A DNA stretch of 64,000 nucleotides from Lachnospiraceae bacterium (GTDB lineage: Bacteria > Bacillota > Clostridia > Lachnospirales > Lachnospiraceae): NCBI GenBank assembly GCA_017517305.1, contig JAFWZV010000017.1:53671-117670 (forward strand). Reading direction: 5' to 3'. Positions 25,287-34,960 of the stretch are shown here, one piece after another. A model generated the notes under the pieces. The model worked only from the letters and a program-made list of their open reading frames with translations. It ran no database searches and was not told the DNA's origin. Within the stretch, counting starts at the first letter, position 1. The number at the start of each line of letters is the position of its first letter. The position numbers were made by a program, and so were the translations under genes.

Positions 25287-25314
25287 ATTATACTATTATT
25301 ATAGTATTTTTCAA
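25287..25314 (-). promoter_or_regulatory. Promoter of the rib operon
   Basis: On the minus strand TTGAAA (25309-25314), a 16-base spacer and TATAAT (25287-25292), about 20 bases before the aptamer. It starts right after the ABC operon ends. Confidence 0.65.
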
Positions 25315-25324
25315 TACCTAAATA

Positions 25325-26428
25325 TTAGGAATTCTCCGCAGTAATTACAACCTTGCCATCCTCAACAGAAATCTTAACCTTGTTGGTATCTATACCTGCT
25401 GCCTCAAGCATTTCCTGATTAAGTTGAACTCGTCCGGCCTTATCAAGCACTGAGTATTCCTCGTGGGCATCGTCACCAAGCTCCATGCCTTCCATGTTGT
25501 CAATCTTTTCTCTGTACTGAGCCTTCATAATTTTCTCAGTACTAATCTTTCCGTCAGATATCATAACTACTCTATCAACCTTATTTGCCAGCTTCATATC
25601 GTGGGTAACTATGATAATGGTAAGTCCAAGCTCCCTGTTTAACTCTCGGAACAAATCCTGAATCATATTTGAAGTCTTGGTGTCTACCGCACCTGTAGGC
25701 TCATCTGCAAGTAAGATTTCCGGCTCATTAGCTAAGGCTACAGCTATAGCTATACGCTGCTGCTCACCACCGGACATCTGATGAGGATAGGAATCCTTCT
25801 TATGGCTCATACCTACCATATCAATAAGCTTTAATGCCTTTTCACGCTTTTCTTTACCCTTAATTCCAGTAAAGTTCATAGCAAATTCTATATTCTCTAA
25901 AGACGTAAGATATCCCAGTAGATTTCTACCACTTTTCTGCCATACAAAGCCAACTGTTTTCTTACGGTAGCTTACCATCTCCTTGTCTGTCATCTCCGAC
26001 AAGTTTTTACCACCTACAGTAATCTTACCTGCCGATGGTTTTTCCAAGCCACCGATTATGTTCATCAAGGTACTTTTTCCACTACCACTTTTACCGATTA
26101 CTGATAGCAGCTCACCTCTTCTTATCTCCATATCAAGACCTTGCAGAGCCATAACCTCCACGTCCTCTGTCTTGAATATTTTAACCAAGCTATCGCAGGA
26201 GATGAAAACATCCTTGCCAGCAGCAACACCATCACCGCCTGACGCCAAGCTATCTTCGTCAACCATAGTACCATCTCTGCCAGTTACCGATATTTTGTCA
26301 CCAGGTACATCATTTATATCTACAGCTTCATCAGCATAATCTATGTGTGAAGGAACGTTGTAGTTATGAGTAGACTCTTCCATATCTAGCCCTGCATTAT
26401 TTAATTCTCTAGTTCTCATATCTTCCAA
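25325..26428 (-). CDS. ABC transporter ATPase with AbrB-like C-terminal domain
   Basis: A protein of 367 residues. A LolD/MacB-type ATPase occupies about residues 80-300: Walker A GKSGSGKST, signature MSGGEQQRIAIA, Walker B ILLADEPTG, His switch VTHD. The first 80 residues are an acidic, disordered-looking extension. The last 45 residues (SVLDKAGRVQLNQEMLEAAG ... KISVEDGKVVI) follow the pattern of a SpoVT/AbrB swapped-hairpin half-site. That is a DNA-binding or dimerisation fold not normally found on ABC ATPases. The gene overlaps the preceding ATPase gene by 20 bases and ends the seven-gene operon. Confidence 0.88.
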   Translation of the reverse strand: MEDMRTRELNNAGLDMEESTHNYNVPSHIDYADEAVDINDVPGDKISVTGRDGTMVDEDSLASGGDGVAAGKDVFISCDSLVKIFKTEDVEVMALQGLDMEIRRGELLSVIGKSGSGKSTLMNIIGGLEKPSAGKITVGGKNLSEMTDKEMVSYRKKTVGFVWQKSGRNLLGYLTSLENIEFAMNFTGIKGKEKREKALKLIDMVGMSHKKDSYPHQMSGGEQQRIAIAVALANEPEILLADEPTGAVDTKTSNMIQDLFRELNRELGLTIIIVTHDMKLANKVDRVVMISDGKISTEKIMKAQYREKIDNMEGMELGDDAHEEYSVLDKAGRVQLNQEMLEAAGIDTNKVKISVEDGKVVITAENS

Positions 26429-27110
26429 CTATCTCACCATCCTCTACCTCGTAAACCACATCTCCCATCTCCATAAGGTTAGGGTCGTGGGTGGTCATTA
26501 CTATAGTTATTCCCTCCTGCTCTACCAGCTTCTTAAAGAGATGCATAACCTTAAGTCCTGTTTCTGTGTCCAAAGCGCCTGTAGGCTCATCTGCAAATAT
26601 AATCTTCGGTCTATGGGCAATGGCTCTTGCTATAGCAACACGCTGCTGTTCACCACCAGACATCTGTCCCGGCATATGCTGCATTCTCTCGCCCATACCT
26701 ACTATGTTAAGGCACTGCTTGATTCTCTCATCATACTCACCCTCACACTCTGCAAGTCTCATGGCAAAGTCAACATTCTCGTAAGCATTCATAATGGGAA
26801 TCAATGCAACCGACTGGAATACAAAGCCTATATCCTTTCTTCTCATAGCCTCACGTTCGCTGTCTGACAGCTCCCCAATTTCATTTCCGTCAAATATTAC
26901 CTGTCCGTCTGTGGCCTTATCTAAGGCTCCAAGTATGTTAAGCAGGGTTGTCTTTCCACTGCCTGAGCGACCCTTAAGTATGGTAAGTGAACCTCTGGGA
27001 ATTTTTATATCCACACCTTTAAGAGCATAGAAATCTTCTCCGCCAGTTTTAAAGCAACGAACTATGCCAGTGCCAATCAATATATTCTCTTCATAATTAT
27101 ACATTTGCAT
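26409..27110 (-). CDS. ABC transporter ATPase (LolD/MacB-type)
   Basis: A protein of 233 residues with complete ATPase motifs: Walker A GRSGSGKTT, Q-loop region FVFQSVALI, signature MSGGEQQRVAIA, Walker B IIFADEPTGAL, switch TTHD. It belongs to the family that powers FtsX-type mechanotransmission permeases. It starts 3 bases after the permease stop, with GAGGAG inside the end of that gene. Together with the next ATPase it probably makes a heterodimer driving the 943-residue permease. Confidence 0.93.
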   Translation of the reverse strand: MQMYNYEENILIGTGIVRCFKTGGEDFYALKGVDIKIPRGSLTILKGRSGSGKTTLLNILGALDKATDGQVIFDGNEIGELSDSEREAMRRKDIGFVFQSVALIPIMNAYENVDFAMRLAECEGEYDERIKQCLNIVGMGERMQHMPGQMSGGEQQRVAIARAIAHRPKIIFADEPTGALDTETGLKVMHLFKKLVEQEGITIVMTTHDPNLMEMGDVVYEVEDGEIVGRYEN

Positions 27111-27113
27111 AGC

Positions 27114-29945
27114 CTACTCCTCTCCCAGCTTAAGAGCCTGTGTAATATTAAGGGACTTAATTAGCTTTCTAAGTACCAAGATACAAACCAATATCATAAG
27201 CACTATAACCACTGAAAGCTTTACTATATCTCCCATTTCAAAATAAATATAAATATCTAAGTTATGCTTCTCTGGCAGATAAACAATACCGAAAAGCTTT
27301 ACGAACAAAATGGTAGAAACCATTCCAACCACACCACCAGCTATAACTGATAAGAATGTACTGAATATATGCTCGTTAATAAGCATTCCATTTACATCCT
27401 TAAGGGACATACCCATAGCTCTATATACACCGAACAAAAGCTCTCTTTGTCTTATAGATGATATCCAGTAAATCAAAAATCCTATTGCACAAAGGATAAG
27501 GGCTATAACAAAGCTTAGGGTAAACATACCATTGGTAATCTGAATCATAGGTGAATTCTTCATTCTAGTAATATCTTCATCAAGAATACCTATGCTCTCT
27601 ACATCAACCTTACTAGCATCTAAGAAGCCTTCTACATCCTGATAGCTTGCTCCCTCTGACAAATGCATCCACACCTGATATGGTGATATCTTAAAGCTTT
27701 TTGCCACAGTAGCGTAGTTTGCAACCACCAGGTAATTTTCCTTTAATTCTCCATTTTCATCATAGTAATATCTATCGTAGCCTGGCCAATCATCCACTAT
27801 AGCCGTTACCTGTCCCACCATAGTGCCTCTTACAGTCTCTGCTTTCTGAGGGATGGCACCCATTCGACTTACTCTAAAGCTATCTCCTACATTTATTCCT
27901 AGCTCCTTAGCAAGATTTGATGATATAACAACTCCATTTTGCTTAGCTGCCATAGAATTAAGATGATTATACCAATGAGTATCCTTATTAAGCTCATCCT
28001 TAAAATATGCCGTTCTTCCAAACTCATCTGTAATAATACCTCTAAGCATACAGTTCTTAATATCCTTGCCAGAGTATGATACTGTAGCCTTATCATCACA
28101 TATTACTCTGGTTATATTGTCACATATTCCCTTATCGACAAGCTGCTGATACTTATTATAATCTGGCTCCTGAAACTCGTAATCCACGTCTCTAACAGGA
28201 ATAAAGAATATCTTGTTTTCCCATTTTTCCTGAAGAACTATATCCGCACCATTTTCGTAGTATATTCTATCCTCGTTATTCCTATTTATAGTTCTTGCCG
28301 TATTGGCATTGAATAATCCTAAGGACACTGTCAGTATTAAGAATACAGATATAAAGCCCTGCTTTCTTGTGGTTCTCGTAATCTGTAAGAAGGATGCGTA
28401 CATAGATGGCTTCCATCTCTTCTTTCCAAGCTTATAAACAAGCTTTACCAGATAGTGAGTAAGTCTTAACACCACCAGACCAAGACCTATTATAAAAATC
28501 AGAGAATCCAGGAATATCATAGGATCCATCTTATTTCCTGCGATAGCATTCGCTCTTATATTTTCCAAATCCTGATTAAAGTTATAAAGCAAATATATGG
28601 ACACACCTAAGATAATAACGTCTACAAAATATTTCTCCCATACTGGCTTCTTGCCTGAGGATGCATCAGACTTGTGTTCCACTATAGATACCTTTGTGGC
28701 TGATATAACAGGAACTAGGACAAATATTATTCCAACAAGACCTGCTATCAGTCCATAGATTAGCATCTCTGGAGCAAATGTATACATCCATATATTATCA
28801 AAGGAGAAGGTTAAAAAGTCTGTGGTTCCTGCTGCCAGCTTACATAGCACATAAGACAGTGGTAATCCCACCACAAGTCCTAAGAATGCCACTATTCCTG
28901 CCTGAAGGGCATACATTGCTATAACCTGCAATCTGCTTAAACCTCTACTTCTATGCATAGCGATTTCATTTCTCTCTGACTCTACTATCTGCTTAGAAAC
29001 CATGAAGATAAAGGCAAGCACCATTCCAAGTATAGGTAGCTCCAGTACCCATAGAATAATATTTACAGTTTTTCGTTCTAACTTAAAATCATCTATTATC
29101 TCCTGAAATGAATAGAAAAAATTAGAATCTGCCTTCACGAACTCCTGCATATAGTACTCTATATCATCCACATTATTGCTGGTAATATCAATATAATCAA
29201 GCATAGTATAATGCTTGTAATTCACAGTATAGCTAGTGCTGTCTGTTCTGTAATTAGCCATGATATAATCAAAGGCTTCTGCATCTACGAATACATGCTC
29301 TGTAAATGCATTTGGCTCCATCTGCCAATAAAGATCAGCATTGTCCCTCTCCTTAAATATACCAGTAATCTGAAGCTTTAAAGTGTCACCCTTTTCATCC
29401 TTCCAATTTACAAAGTTTAGTATCTCACCCTCTATAAGACCGTACTCATCCATTACATTTTCCGGAATGATACAGGTAATTAGTCCTTCACCTGTGGAAG
29501 GGGCTGCACCTAATCCATCGCCTTTAAGAAGCTCACTGTGTTCTACAATATCTGGCATATAGGTAATCTTAAGATAATTACCCTTGCTTCCGTAGCTACC
29601 CTGACAGCTTTCCTCATCAAAGTAAACAATAGTCTGCTTAGCCAGCACATCCACATCTGTAAGGTACTCTGTCCATACCTTATGGTAATTCTCTACACCA
29701 GCTACCACCTCCTGCACTCCATTTAGACCTTCCACATTGTAAGCGCCAGGCCTTCCTATAACAACAGGATATTCATTGTCCTCCTCCACAACCTGTCTAA
29801 AGCTACTGTCTAAAAGCATGTTAAGAGAACCCTTCTTAAACATAGGTTGGCAAGAAAAAACTGCCACCAAAAATGCCATACCAAGAAGAAGACACAGGGT
29901 AAGCCATAGCTTATTTTTAATTTTCTTAATAATCATATGAAACAT
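27114..29945 (-). CDS. FtsX/MacB-type ABC permease, two extracellular domains
   Basis: This 943-residue protein has about ten membrane helices. One N-terminal helix (about 13-32) is followed by an extracellular domain of some 260 residues, then helices near 295-320, 340-370, 390-415, 435-455, 470-495 and 525-545, then a second extracellular domain (about 550-790), and three final helices. FtsX-domain patterns are visible (MVSKQIVESERNEIAMHRSR and RQRELLFGVYRAMG). Permeases of this kind transmit ATP-driven motion to extracytoplasmic partners rather than pumping through a pore. Partners here are most likely the two adaptor lipoproteins upstream. Confidence 0.9.
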   Translation of the reverse strand: MFHMIIKKIKNKLWLTLCLLLGMAFLVAVFSCQPMFKKGSLNMLLDSSFRQVVEEDNEYPVVIGRPGAYNVEGLNGVQEVVAGVENYHKVWTEYLTDVDVLAKQTIVYFDEESCQGSYGSKGNYLKITYMPDIVEHSELLKGDGLGAAPSTGEGLITCIIPENVMDEYGLIEGEILNFVNWKDEKGDTLKLQITGIFKERDNADLYWQMEPNAFTEHVFVDAEAFDYIMANYRTDSTSYTVNYKHYTMLDYIDITSNNVDDIEYYMQEFVKADSNFFYSFQEIIDDFKLERKTVNIILWVLELPILGMVLAFIFMVSKQIVESERNEIAMHRSRGLSRLQVIAMYALQAGIVAFLGLVVGLPLSYVLCKLAAGTTDFLTFSFDNIWMYTFAPEMLIYGLIAGLVGIIFVLVPVISATKVSIVEHKSDASSGKKPVWEKYFVDVIILGVSIYLLYNFNQDLENIRANAIAGNKMDPMIFLDSLIFIIGLGLVVLRLTHYLVKLVYKLGKKRWKPSMYASFLQITRTTRKQGFISVFLILTVSLGLFNANTARTINRNNEDRIYYENGADIVLQEKWENKIFFIPVRDVDYEFQEPDYNKYQQLVDKGICDNITRVICDDKATVSYSGKDIKNCMLRGIITDEFGRTAYFKDELNKDTHWYNHLNSMAAKQNGVVISSNLAKELGINVGDSFRVSRMGAIPQKAETVRGTMVGQVTAIVDDWPGYDRYYYDENGELKENYLVVANYATVAKSFKISPYQVWMHLSEGASYQDVEGFLDASKVDVESIGILDEDITRMKNSPMIQITNGMFTLSFVIALILCAIGFLIYWISSIRQRELLFGVYRAMGMSLKDVNGMLINEHIFSTFLSVIAGGVVGMVSTILFVKLFGIVYLPEKHNLDIYIYFEMGDIVKLSVVIVLMILVCILVLRKLIKSLNITQALKLGEE

Positions 29946-29966
29946 ACATCAAACCTCTTTACTCTC

Positions 29967-32381
29967 TTATTTATCTTCTTCCTTCTCTGTGTATTCCACA
30001 GCAATAACATCTCCTGCCTTAAGACCACTTATAATACAAACATCTTCTGTATAGCCAGCAGTTCCTACGCACTGAACATAGTGTTTAACTAGCTGACCAT
30101 CTACTATTTTCCACACAAAGGTGTAGGTAACAGTACCTTCACCAGCCTTCACTCTATCCTCACGATAGACATAGTTTCCAGGAATCACTACAGAATTCTT
30201 GATGCTTTTCTTTGGATAACGGGCTACATAGTCCTTATCCAAGCCATAAAATTTTTCGTCATTCATCTTAACAAAATATCTAGCAGCCTGATCTCCTGAA
30301 TTATTGCTTATATAAACCTTGTTATCAATGTGGGTAAAATAAAAGCTTCCGTCATTGCCATTTATTCCCACAACAGTTCCTTCATAGGTACTGTCTCCAT
30401 GTACAAATTTAATTGACTGATTAATCTTAAGTGCATCCTCACTTCTAAGCTCCACCAAACTACTTGATGGAACCTCTATGTTGAATAGCCTATCTCCAAC
30501 CTTAATATTTTTGCCTAGCTTAAGGTTTAGATTTGTAATCTTACCCGACCTTTTTGCGTATATATTTACAGCTCCATTGCCATCATTATTACAGCTAACC
30601 TTATTATACTGCTGCTCCATAACACCAAGCTGATAGGTGTAATTAAGCTCTTCCAACTGCTTATTCAGTTTAAGCACCTCTAACTGACAATTAAGCTCTT
30701 CGTAGAGATATGGACTAACCTTCTCTTCTTCAGCATCAGTTGGTGTAGCATCTGTAGGTGTAGTGGTAGTATCAGCTTCAGCATTATCACCTGATGAAGT
30801 TGCATCTGTTGGTGTTGCCTGTGGGGCAATGGCATCTGTAGGGGTTGACATTTCCCCATCGCCTGATGAATTTGTTCCATTATTCTCCGATTCATCACCG
30901 CTGTTGTCATCAGCATTTCCAGCCTCTTCCTCAGCCTGTTTCCTTGCAATATATGCAGCCTCAATCTCATCCTCTTTTTCGCTTATACTCTTATTGATGG
31001 CCTCCATAGTTGCCACATGGGCTGCCTTGAAATTAATGATTCCATTATACATCTGTGTAAGACTTGCACTACCCTCATTAGTTCTTATAGTACAGATTAA
31101 ATCTCCTACGCTAACCTCCTGTCCTTGAGTTACGGCTATATTTTCTATCTGCCCCTCGTATTCTGAATAAAACTTCTTCCTAGTGGTTTCCTTAATAGAA
31201 TAAAAATCAGACTCCTCTGTTGCCAGATAATCGTCGTAACCTACAGTATACTCCTCATAGCTTTCAGGAAGCACGGAATCAGATGTATAATACACCATTT
31301 CTCCCTCTGAAAGCCCTGAGATTACCTCTGTATAAAATGTATCCGAAGCACCTAATTCTACATATCTGATTTCCTTTCCCTCACCATTTTTTACATAGAC
31401 AAAGTCTCCCTGCTCATCCTCATACAAGGAGTCATTACCTACTATCAACGAATCCCTAGTTTCTGTTTTCTGAAGGAATACAGGTACATTGCTTCCAACC
31501 TCAGGCATATCACCCTCACCTTCATACTTCATCCTTATAGGAGGGGTTAAACTCCTTGCCTGAGCAGTCATAAGCTCTTCTGGAAGGTATTCATACAGTT
31601 TAAGCATCTGCCTTTTACCATCCTTGATGGTATAGTATACAGGATATATTTTCTCCAGCTTATGCCCCTTCTCATCTCCTGGAAGCTCTATGTAGCAATC
31701 CTCATAATCGGATATTATCACTACGTTATCACAGCTATTTACAGTATCCGAATCCGCCAAATCCTTAATATATGTAACATAGCCACTGTGAGATGCCACA
31801 AGTGTTCCATCTCCTGCAACCTTTTGCTGCTTAGCAATCTCCTCATCAAGGGCTCTTTGCTGATGATTATAGAAAAGCTCATCATAGCTGTGATTTTCCT
31901 GCAAAACCGCCAACTGAGTTTTAAGCGCTTCCTCTCCCTCTACATCACCATTTTCCTGAGCACCTTTTATTTTGTACTCAAGCTCCTTCTTGTTCTGCTC
32001 ATATATCTTACAGTTTATATCCCAGGCATTGTAATTAAGAGACTTCTGTCCACTAAGGGAGCTTATCTGTTCTGTAGCGCCCTCACTATCCGCCTCTACA
32101 ATAACAGTACCTGCCTCCACATAATCACCAACTTCAACCTTCACCTCTGACACCTTTACAGTTGTAAGATAAAAGTGACAATAATCTGTAGGCACTACTA
32201 CACCATCTCTTATTTCTATATCACCTACATTGCCCATCTCAACAGGGCGATAGGATTCATTAACCGCTACTGGCTTTTGAAGCTCTGGTGCTTCCATAGC
32301 TTCCTTGCCACAGCCTGTAGTAAGAAGCAGCATGGCACATAACATATATGAAATTTTAGCTTTTACATTCTTTAATTTCAC
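29967..32381 (-). CDS. Large HlyD/MacA-like adaptor lipoprotein
   Basis: A protein of 804 residues with a lipoprotein signal peptide (lipobox LTTGC near residue 24). The start is GTG, overlapping the previous stop by one base (TAGTG). It contains two biotinyl-lipoyl-like halves (VEVGDYVEAGTVIVEADSE and VTQGQEVSVGDLICTI), coiled-coil stretches (about 105-175 and 440-500), and a Thr/Asp/Pro-rich linker (TPTDAT repeats, about 520-575). A later barrel has VKAGEGTVTYTFV and LKAGDVIAVEY. In Gram-negatives such adaptors bridge to an outer membrane channel. Here there is no outer membrane, so it more likely forms an extracytoplasmic tube or sensor on the permease. Confidence 0.87.
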   Translation of the reverse strand: MKLKNVKAKISYMLCAMLLLTTGCGKEAMEAPELQKPVAVNESYRPVEMGNVGDIEIRDGVVVPTDYCHFYLTTVKVSEVKVEVGDYVEAGTVIVEADSEGATEQISSLSGQKSLNYNAWDINCKIYEQNKKELEYKIKGAQENGDVEGEEALKTQLAVLQENHSYDELFYNHQQRALDEEIAKQQKVAGDGTLVASHSGYVTYIKDLADSDTVNSCDNVVIISDYEDCYIELPGDEKGHKLEKIYPVYYTIKDGKRQMLKLYEYLPEELMTAQARSLTPPIRMKYEGEGDMPEVGSNVPVFLQKTETRDSLIVGNDSLYEDEQGDFVYVKNGEGKEIRYVELGASDTFYTEVISGLSEGEMVYYTSDSVLPESYEEYTVGYDDYLATEESDFYSIKETTRKKFYSEYEGQIENIAVTQGQEVSVGDLICTIRTNEGSASLTQMYNGIINFKAAHVATMEAINKSISEKEDEIEAAYIARKQAEEEAGNADDNSGDESENNGTNSSGDGEMSTPTDAIAPQATPTDATSSGDNAEADTTTTPTDATPTDAEEEKVSPYLYEELNCQLEVLKLNKQLEELNYTYQLGVMEQQYNKVSCNNDGNGAVNIYAKRSGKITNLNLKLGKNIKVGDRLFNIEVPSSSLVELRSEDALKINQSIKFVHGDSTYEGTVVGINGNDGSFYFTHIDNKVYISNNSGDQAARYFVKMNDEKFYGLDKDYVARYPKKSIKNSVVIPGNYVYREDRVKAGEGTVTYTFVWKIVDGQLVKHYVQCVGTAGYTEDVCIISGLKAGDVIAVEYTEKEEDK

Positions 32382-33373
32382 TAGTTAATCACCACCTTTT
32401 CACCCTGGTTAAGACCAGTCTCAATTACAGTCATACCCTCTATAGTCTGACCCACGGTAACTGACACTGCTTCTCTAAAACCATTCTCATCAAGAGTGTA
32501 AACATATGTAGCCTCATCTACAGAGAACACACAATCCTCCGGCACATAAAGCACATCCTTAAGAGCTGGCTTATTAAGCACCATAGTCATCTTCTCCACA
32601 CCTGTCACTCCATCTATGGCCATAGTAAAGTTAAGCTTTCTACCTTCTTCTCCCTCTAGCTCTTCTATGGACACAAGGCGCAAGCTATAAGTGGAATTAG
32701 CATAGGTTGCTTCGTATATTTCATCCACCTTAAAATCAAATTCATCTGTTGTAGTGGCATAGTACTCCCCTGTACCATATATAAGGGTAAGCACATTGTC
32801 ACCAGAATTAACCACACCATAATCAAGCAAATCTGAAACCATAATTACAGTTCCATTACCCTCAGCCTTTATACTGTAGCTTTCTAGCTTTGCATTAAGC
32901 TCCTGAATGTAGAGACTACAAACCTCCATATCCTGCTTAAGTGTCCTGATTGCTTCTGTATAATCCTGCTCGCTATCTATCTCCATAAGCTTAGTATAGT
33001 GGTCGATAAGCAGTTGATCTTCAGTTCTCTGGTTTTCATAGCTGGTTATCTGCTCAGAAATATCCCCTGCCTTAAAGCTAACCAAGGTCTGTCCTTCAGT
33101 CACCATATCGCCCTCAGTTACATATATCTGATCTACCTCCATCTCATCCTGCCTTGGGAAATAGTTCTTCCTCTGAAATGTATCCGAGGTAACCTCAAGA
33201 GTAAGAGTAGGCACTATATCTCCTCTCTCCACACTTACTGTCTCGTAGGTGATTTTCTCATATTCACTTATTCTAACATTTGCCCTCTCCTGATCGTTAG
33301 ACTTCCCACAGCCTGTAAGAAGCATGGAACATCCAAGAAAGCAAATTATAATTCCTACTAAACTCTTTTTCAT
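32381..33373 (-). CDS. HlyD/MacA-like adaptor lipoprotein
   Basis: The ATG at 33373 follows GGAGG by 5 bases and gives 330 residues. The signal peptide ends in the lipobox LLTGC. Lipoyl halves are visible at YVTEGDMVTEGQTLVSFKAGD, with a coiled-coil between them and a second half near YGVVNSGDNVLTLIYG. The final VTVGQTIEGMTVIETGLNQGEKVV is the membrane-proximal pattern of efflux adaptors. It pairs with the 804-residue adaptor that follows it. Two unequal adaptors for one permease is unusual. Confidence 0.88.
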   Translation of the reverse strand: MKKSLVGIIICFLGCSMLLTGCGKSNDQERANVRISEYEKITYETVSVERGDIVPTLTLEVTSDTFQRKNYFPRQDEMEVDQIYVTEGDMVTEGQTLVSFKAGDISEQITSYENQRTEDQLLIDHYTKLMEIDSEQDYTEAIRTLKQDMEVCSLYIQELNAKLESYSIKAEGNGTVIMVSDLLDYGVVNSGDNVLTLIYGTGEYYATTTDEFDFKVDEIYEATYANSTYSLRLVSIEELEGEEGRKLNFTMAIDGVTGVEKMTMVLNKPALKDVLYVPEDCVFSVDEATYVYTLDENGFREAVSVTVGQTIEGMTVIETGLNQGEKVVIN

Positions 33374-33457
33374 TATAGCCTCCAAAAGGTTAAGATATTT
33401 TTAAGTTGATTTTAAACTAGTTTCTATTATATCAGTAAATTGTACACTATGTCATCT

Positions 33458-34924
33458 CTAATATAAGTCAATATCAAATGGATCCTCAGCCCATATAAAA
33501 TCTACTATAGAGCCGTCTAGAGCATTGACGCCGAATCTGGCACAGGGTTCACTATAATAGGTGGTTTTGTGTATATCCATAGAATAGTAATACACCCACA
33601 CAGGAACCAATGCATATCCTTCATCCTCATAATATGTAGCAATATATTTTAACTCTATAGTACCTATGTCGTTATCTATAATAGGTCTTTCGTCAACATA
33701 TTTTATGGCCATATCATTGATATAATCAAAGTCCATAAGAATGGCATCGTCTGAAAGTTTTTCTGTCACCTGATAACCTGTAGAAAATGAGATATTATAT
33801 ATTCCATCATCGGTTACAGTTACATATATGTATTCCTGAAAATTCCCAAGCTCTTCACCATATACTTGAGTCATCTTCAAACCATTATATCCATGTGCTA
33901 CATAGCCCACATCTAAATTTCCATATCTTTTGGCGAATATAAAGCAGTATCCATTAGCCTTTTGTGGACCGTACACTGCCTCACCATCTCTTATGGTATA
34001 GTAATCTGAGGTCATAACACAGTAGGTGTAGATATTGTCGATTTCTTCAAATCCTAAGTTTTTCAAAGCATCAAGGGCATCTCTTCTAGCTTCCTCTTCA
34101 TCAACTACATTCTCTCCAGAAAACATAGTTGTTCTCTCATTAATCATCTCATAGCCATGTACTATTGAATCGGAGTAAACATTTGACATGCTTATTACAC
34201 CATATGGCACCCCACCTGTAGGCTCCACATATTGCACAGTCATATCCCATTCTTCTCCATCAACCTTACCTCTTAGTCTAGTCTTACTTTTGCGGGTAGT
34301 AATGGAATCATCAGGTGTATCTTCATAACTTTCTCTAGTCTCCTTGTAAAGTAGCTGACCATCCGAAAGCTCCACATAATTGCTTTCCTCATACTTTGAA
34401 AGTTCATAATCTATACTGTTAATTACATCCTCTGGTGCATATGGTATAGTACAGCAAGGTAACTTATAATATTTTTGCCCCGCTCTGCTTTCTCCCCCAT
34501 AATACTCTATAAGCTGGGTAGCATGCTCTCTTTCAGCATAAAGCTCCTCTTCATTACATATTTCAAAAGGCTTAATAACCTTATACTCACCATTATCAAA
34601 AAGCTTGTCCGCATAGCCTTTTACAAGCTCATCATCTATAGGCACAAAGGATAATCCATACACCCCTATATTCTCTGTGGTCTCTGCAATAACCTTGGCA
34701 TCGATAATCGTCTTTTGGTCTCCTGCCACATTCGCATTTGACACATAATTAACTGTCTCCGGATAGGTGTATGTAGCTTGGGCATCCATAGAAGTTGCAC
34801 TTCCTACACTTACATTTTCACCTTCTACAGCACTTAGCTTGTCTTGTATGTCGTCGTTCTTACCCCTGCCACAGCCAGTGCATAAGATTATAATTAATAA
34901 TATTGATAATAATACTTTCTTCAT
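33458..34924 (-). CDS. Lipoprotein of the exporter operon (paralogue A, DUF6034-like)
   Basis: A protein of 488 residues with a lipoprotein signal (LCTGC). It aligns along its whole length with the 475-residue protein upstream: shared phrases include YADKLFDNGEY, LRGKVDGEEWDM / LRGNVDGDEWEL, KNLGFEEIDNIYTY / KKLGFDKIDNISTF, FQEYI, and an ending FGVNALDGSI. I associate this arrangement with the Lachnospiraceae family DUF6034, with moderate confidence. Function is unknown. Being first in an ABC operon, it may sense envelope stress, act as substrate receptor, or be the protein moved. Confidence 0.82.
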   Translation of the reverse strand: MKKVLLSILLIIILCTGCGRGKNDDIQDKLSAVEGENVSVGSATSMDAQATYTYPETVNYVSNANVAGDQKTIIDAKVIAETTENIGVYGLSFVPIDDELVKGYADKLFDNGEYKVIKPFEICNEEELYAEREHATQLIEYYGGESRAGQKYYKLPCCTIPYAPEDVINSIDYELSKYEESNYVELSDGQLLYKETRESYEDTPDDSITTRKSKTRLRGKVDGEEWDMTVQYVEPTGGVPYGVISMSNVYSDSIVHGYEMINERTTMFSGENVVDEEEARRDALDALKNLGFEEIDNIYTYCVMTSDYYTIRDGEAVYGPQKANGYCFIFAKRYGNLDVGYVAHGYNGLKMTQVYGEELGNFQEYIYVTVTDDGIYNISFSTGYQVTEKLSDDAILMDFDYINDMAIKYVDERPIIDNDIGTIELKYIATYYEDEGYALVPVWVYYYSMDIHKTTYYSEPCARFGVNALDGSIVDFIWAEDPFDIDLY

Positions 34925-34960
34925 AATCTTTCTCGTATCCTTTCTTCTATTCCCTACTCA

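Noticed and set aside
25325-25460. Antitoxin-like AbrB gene of a toxin-antitoxin pair
   Set aside because: The AbrB-like stretch is in frame with the ATPase, without its own start or ribosome binding site, and no toxin follows.
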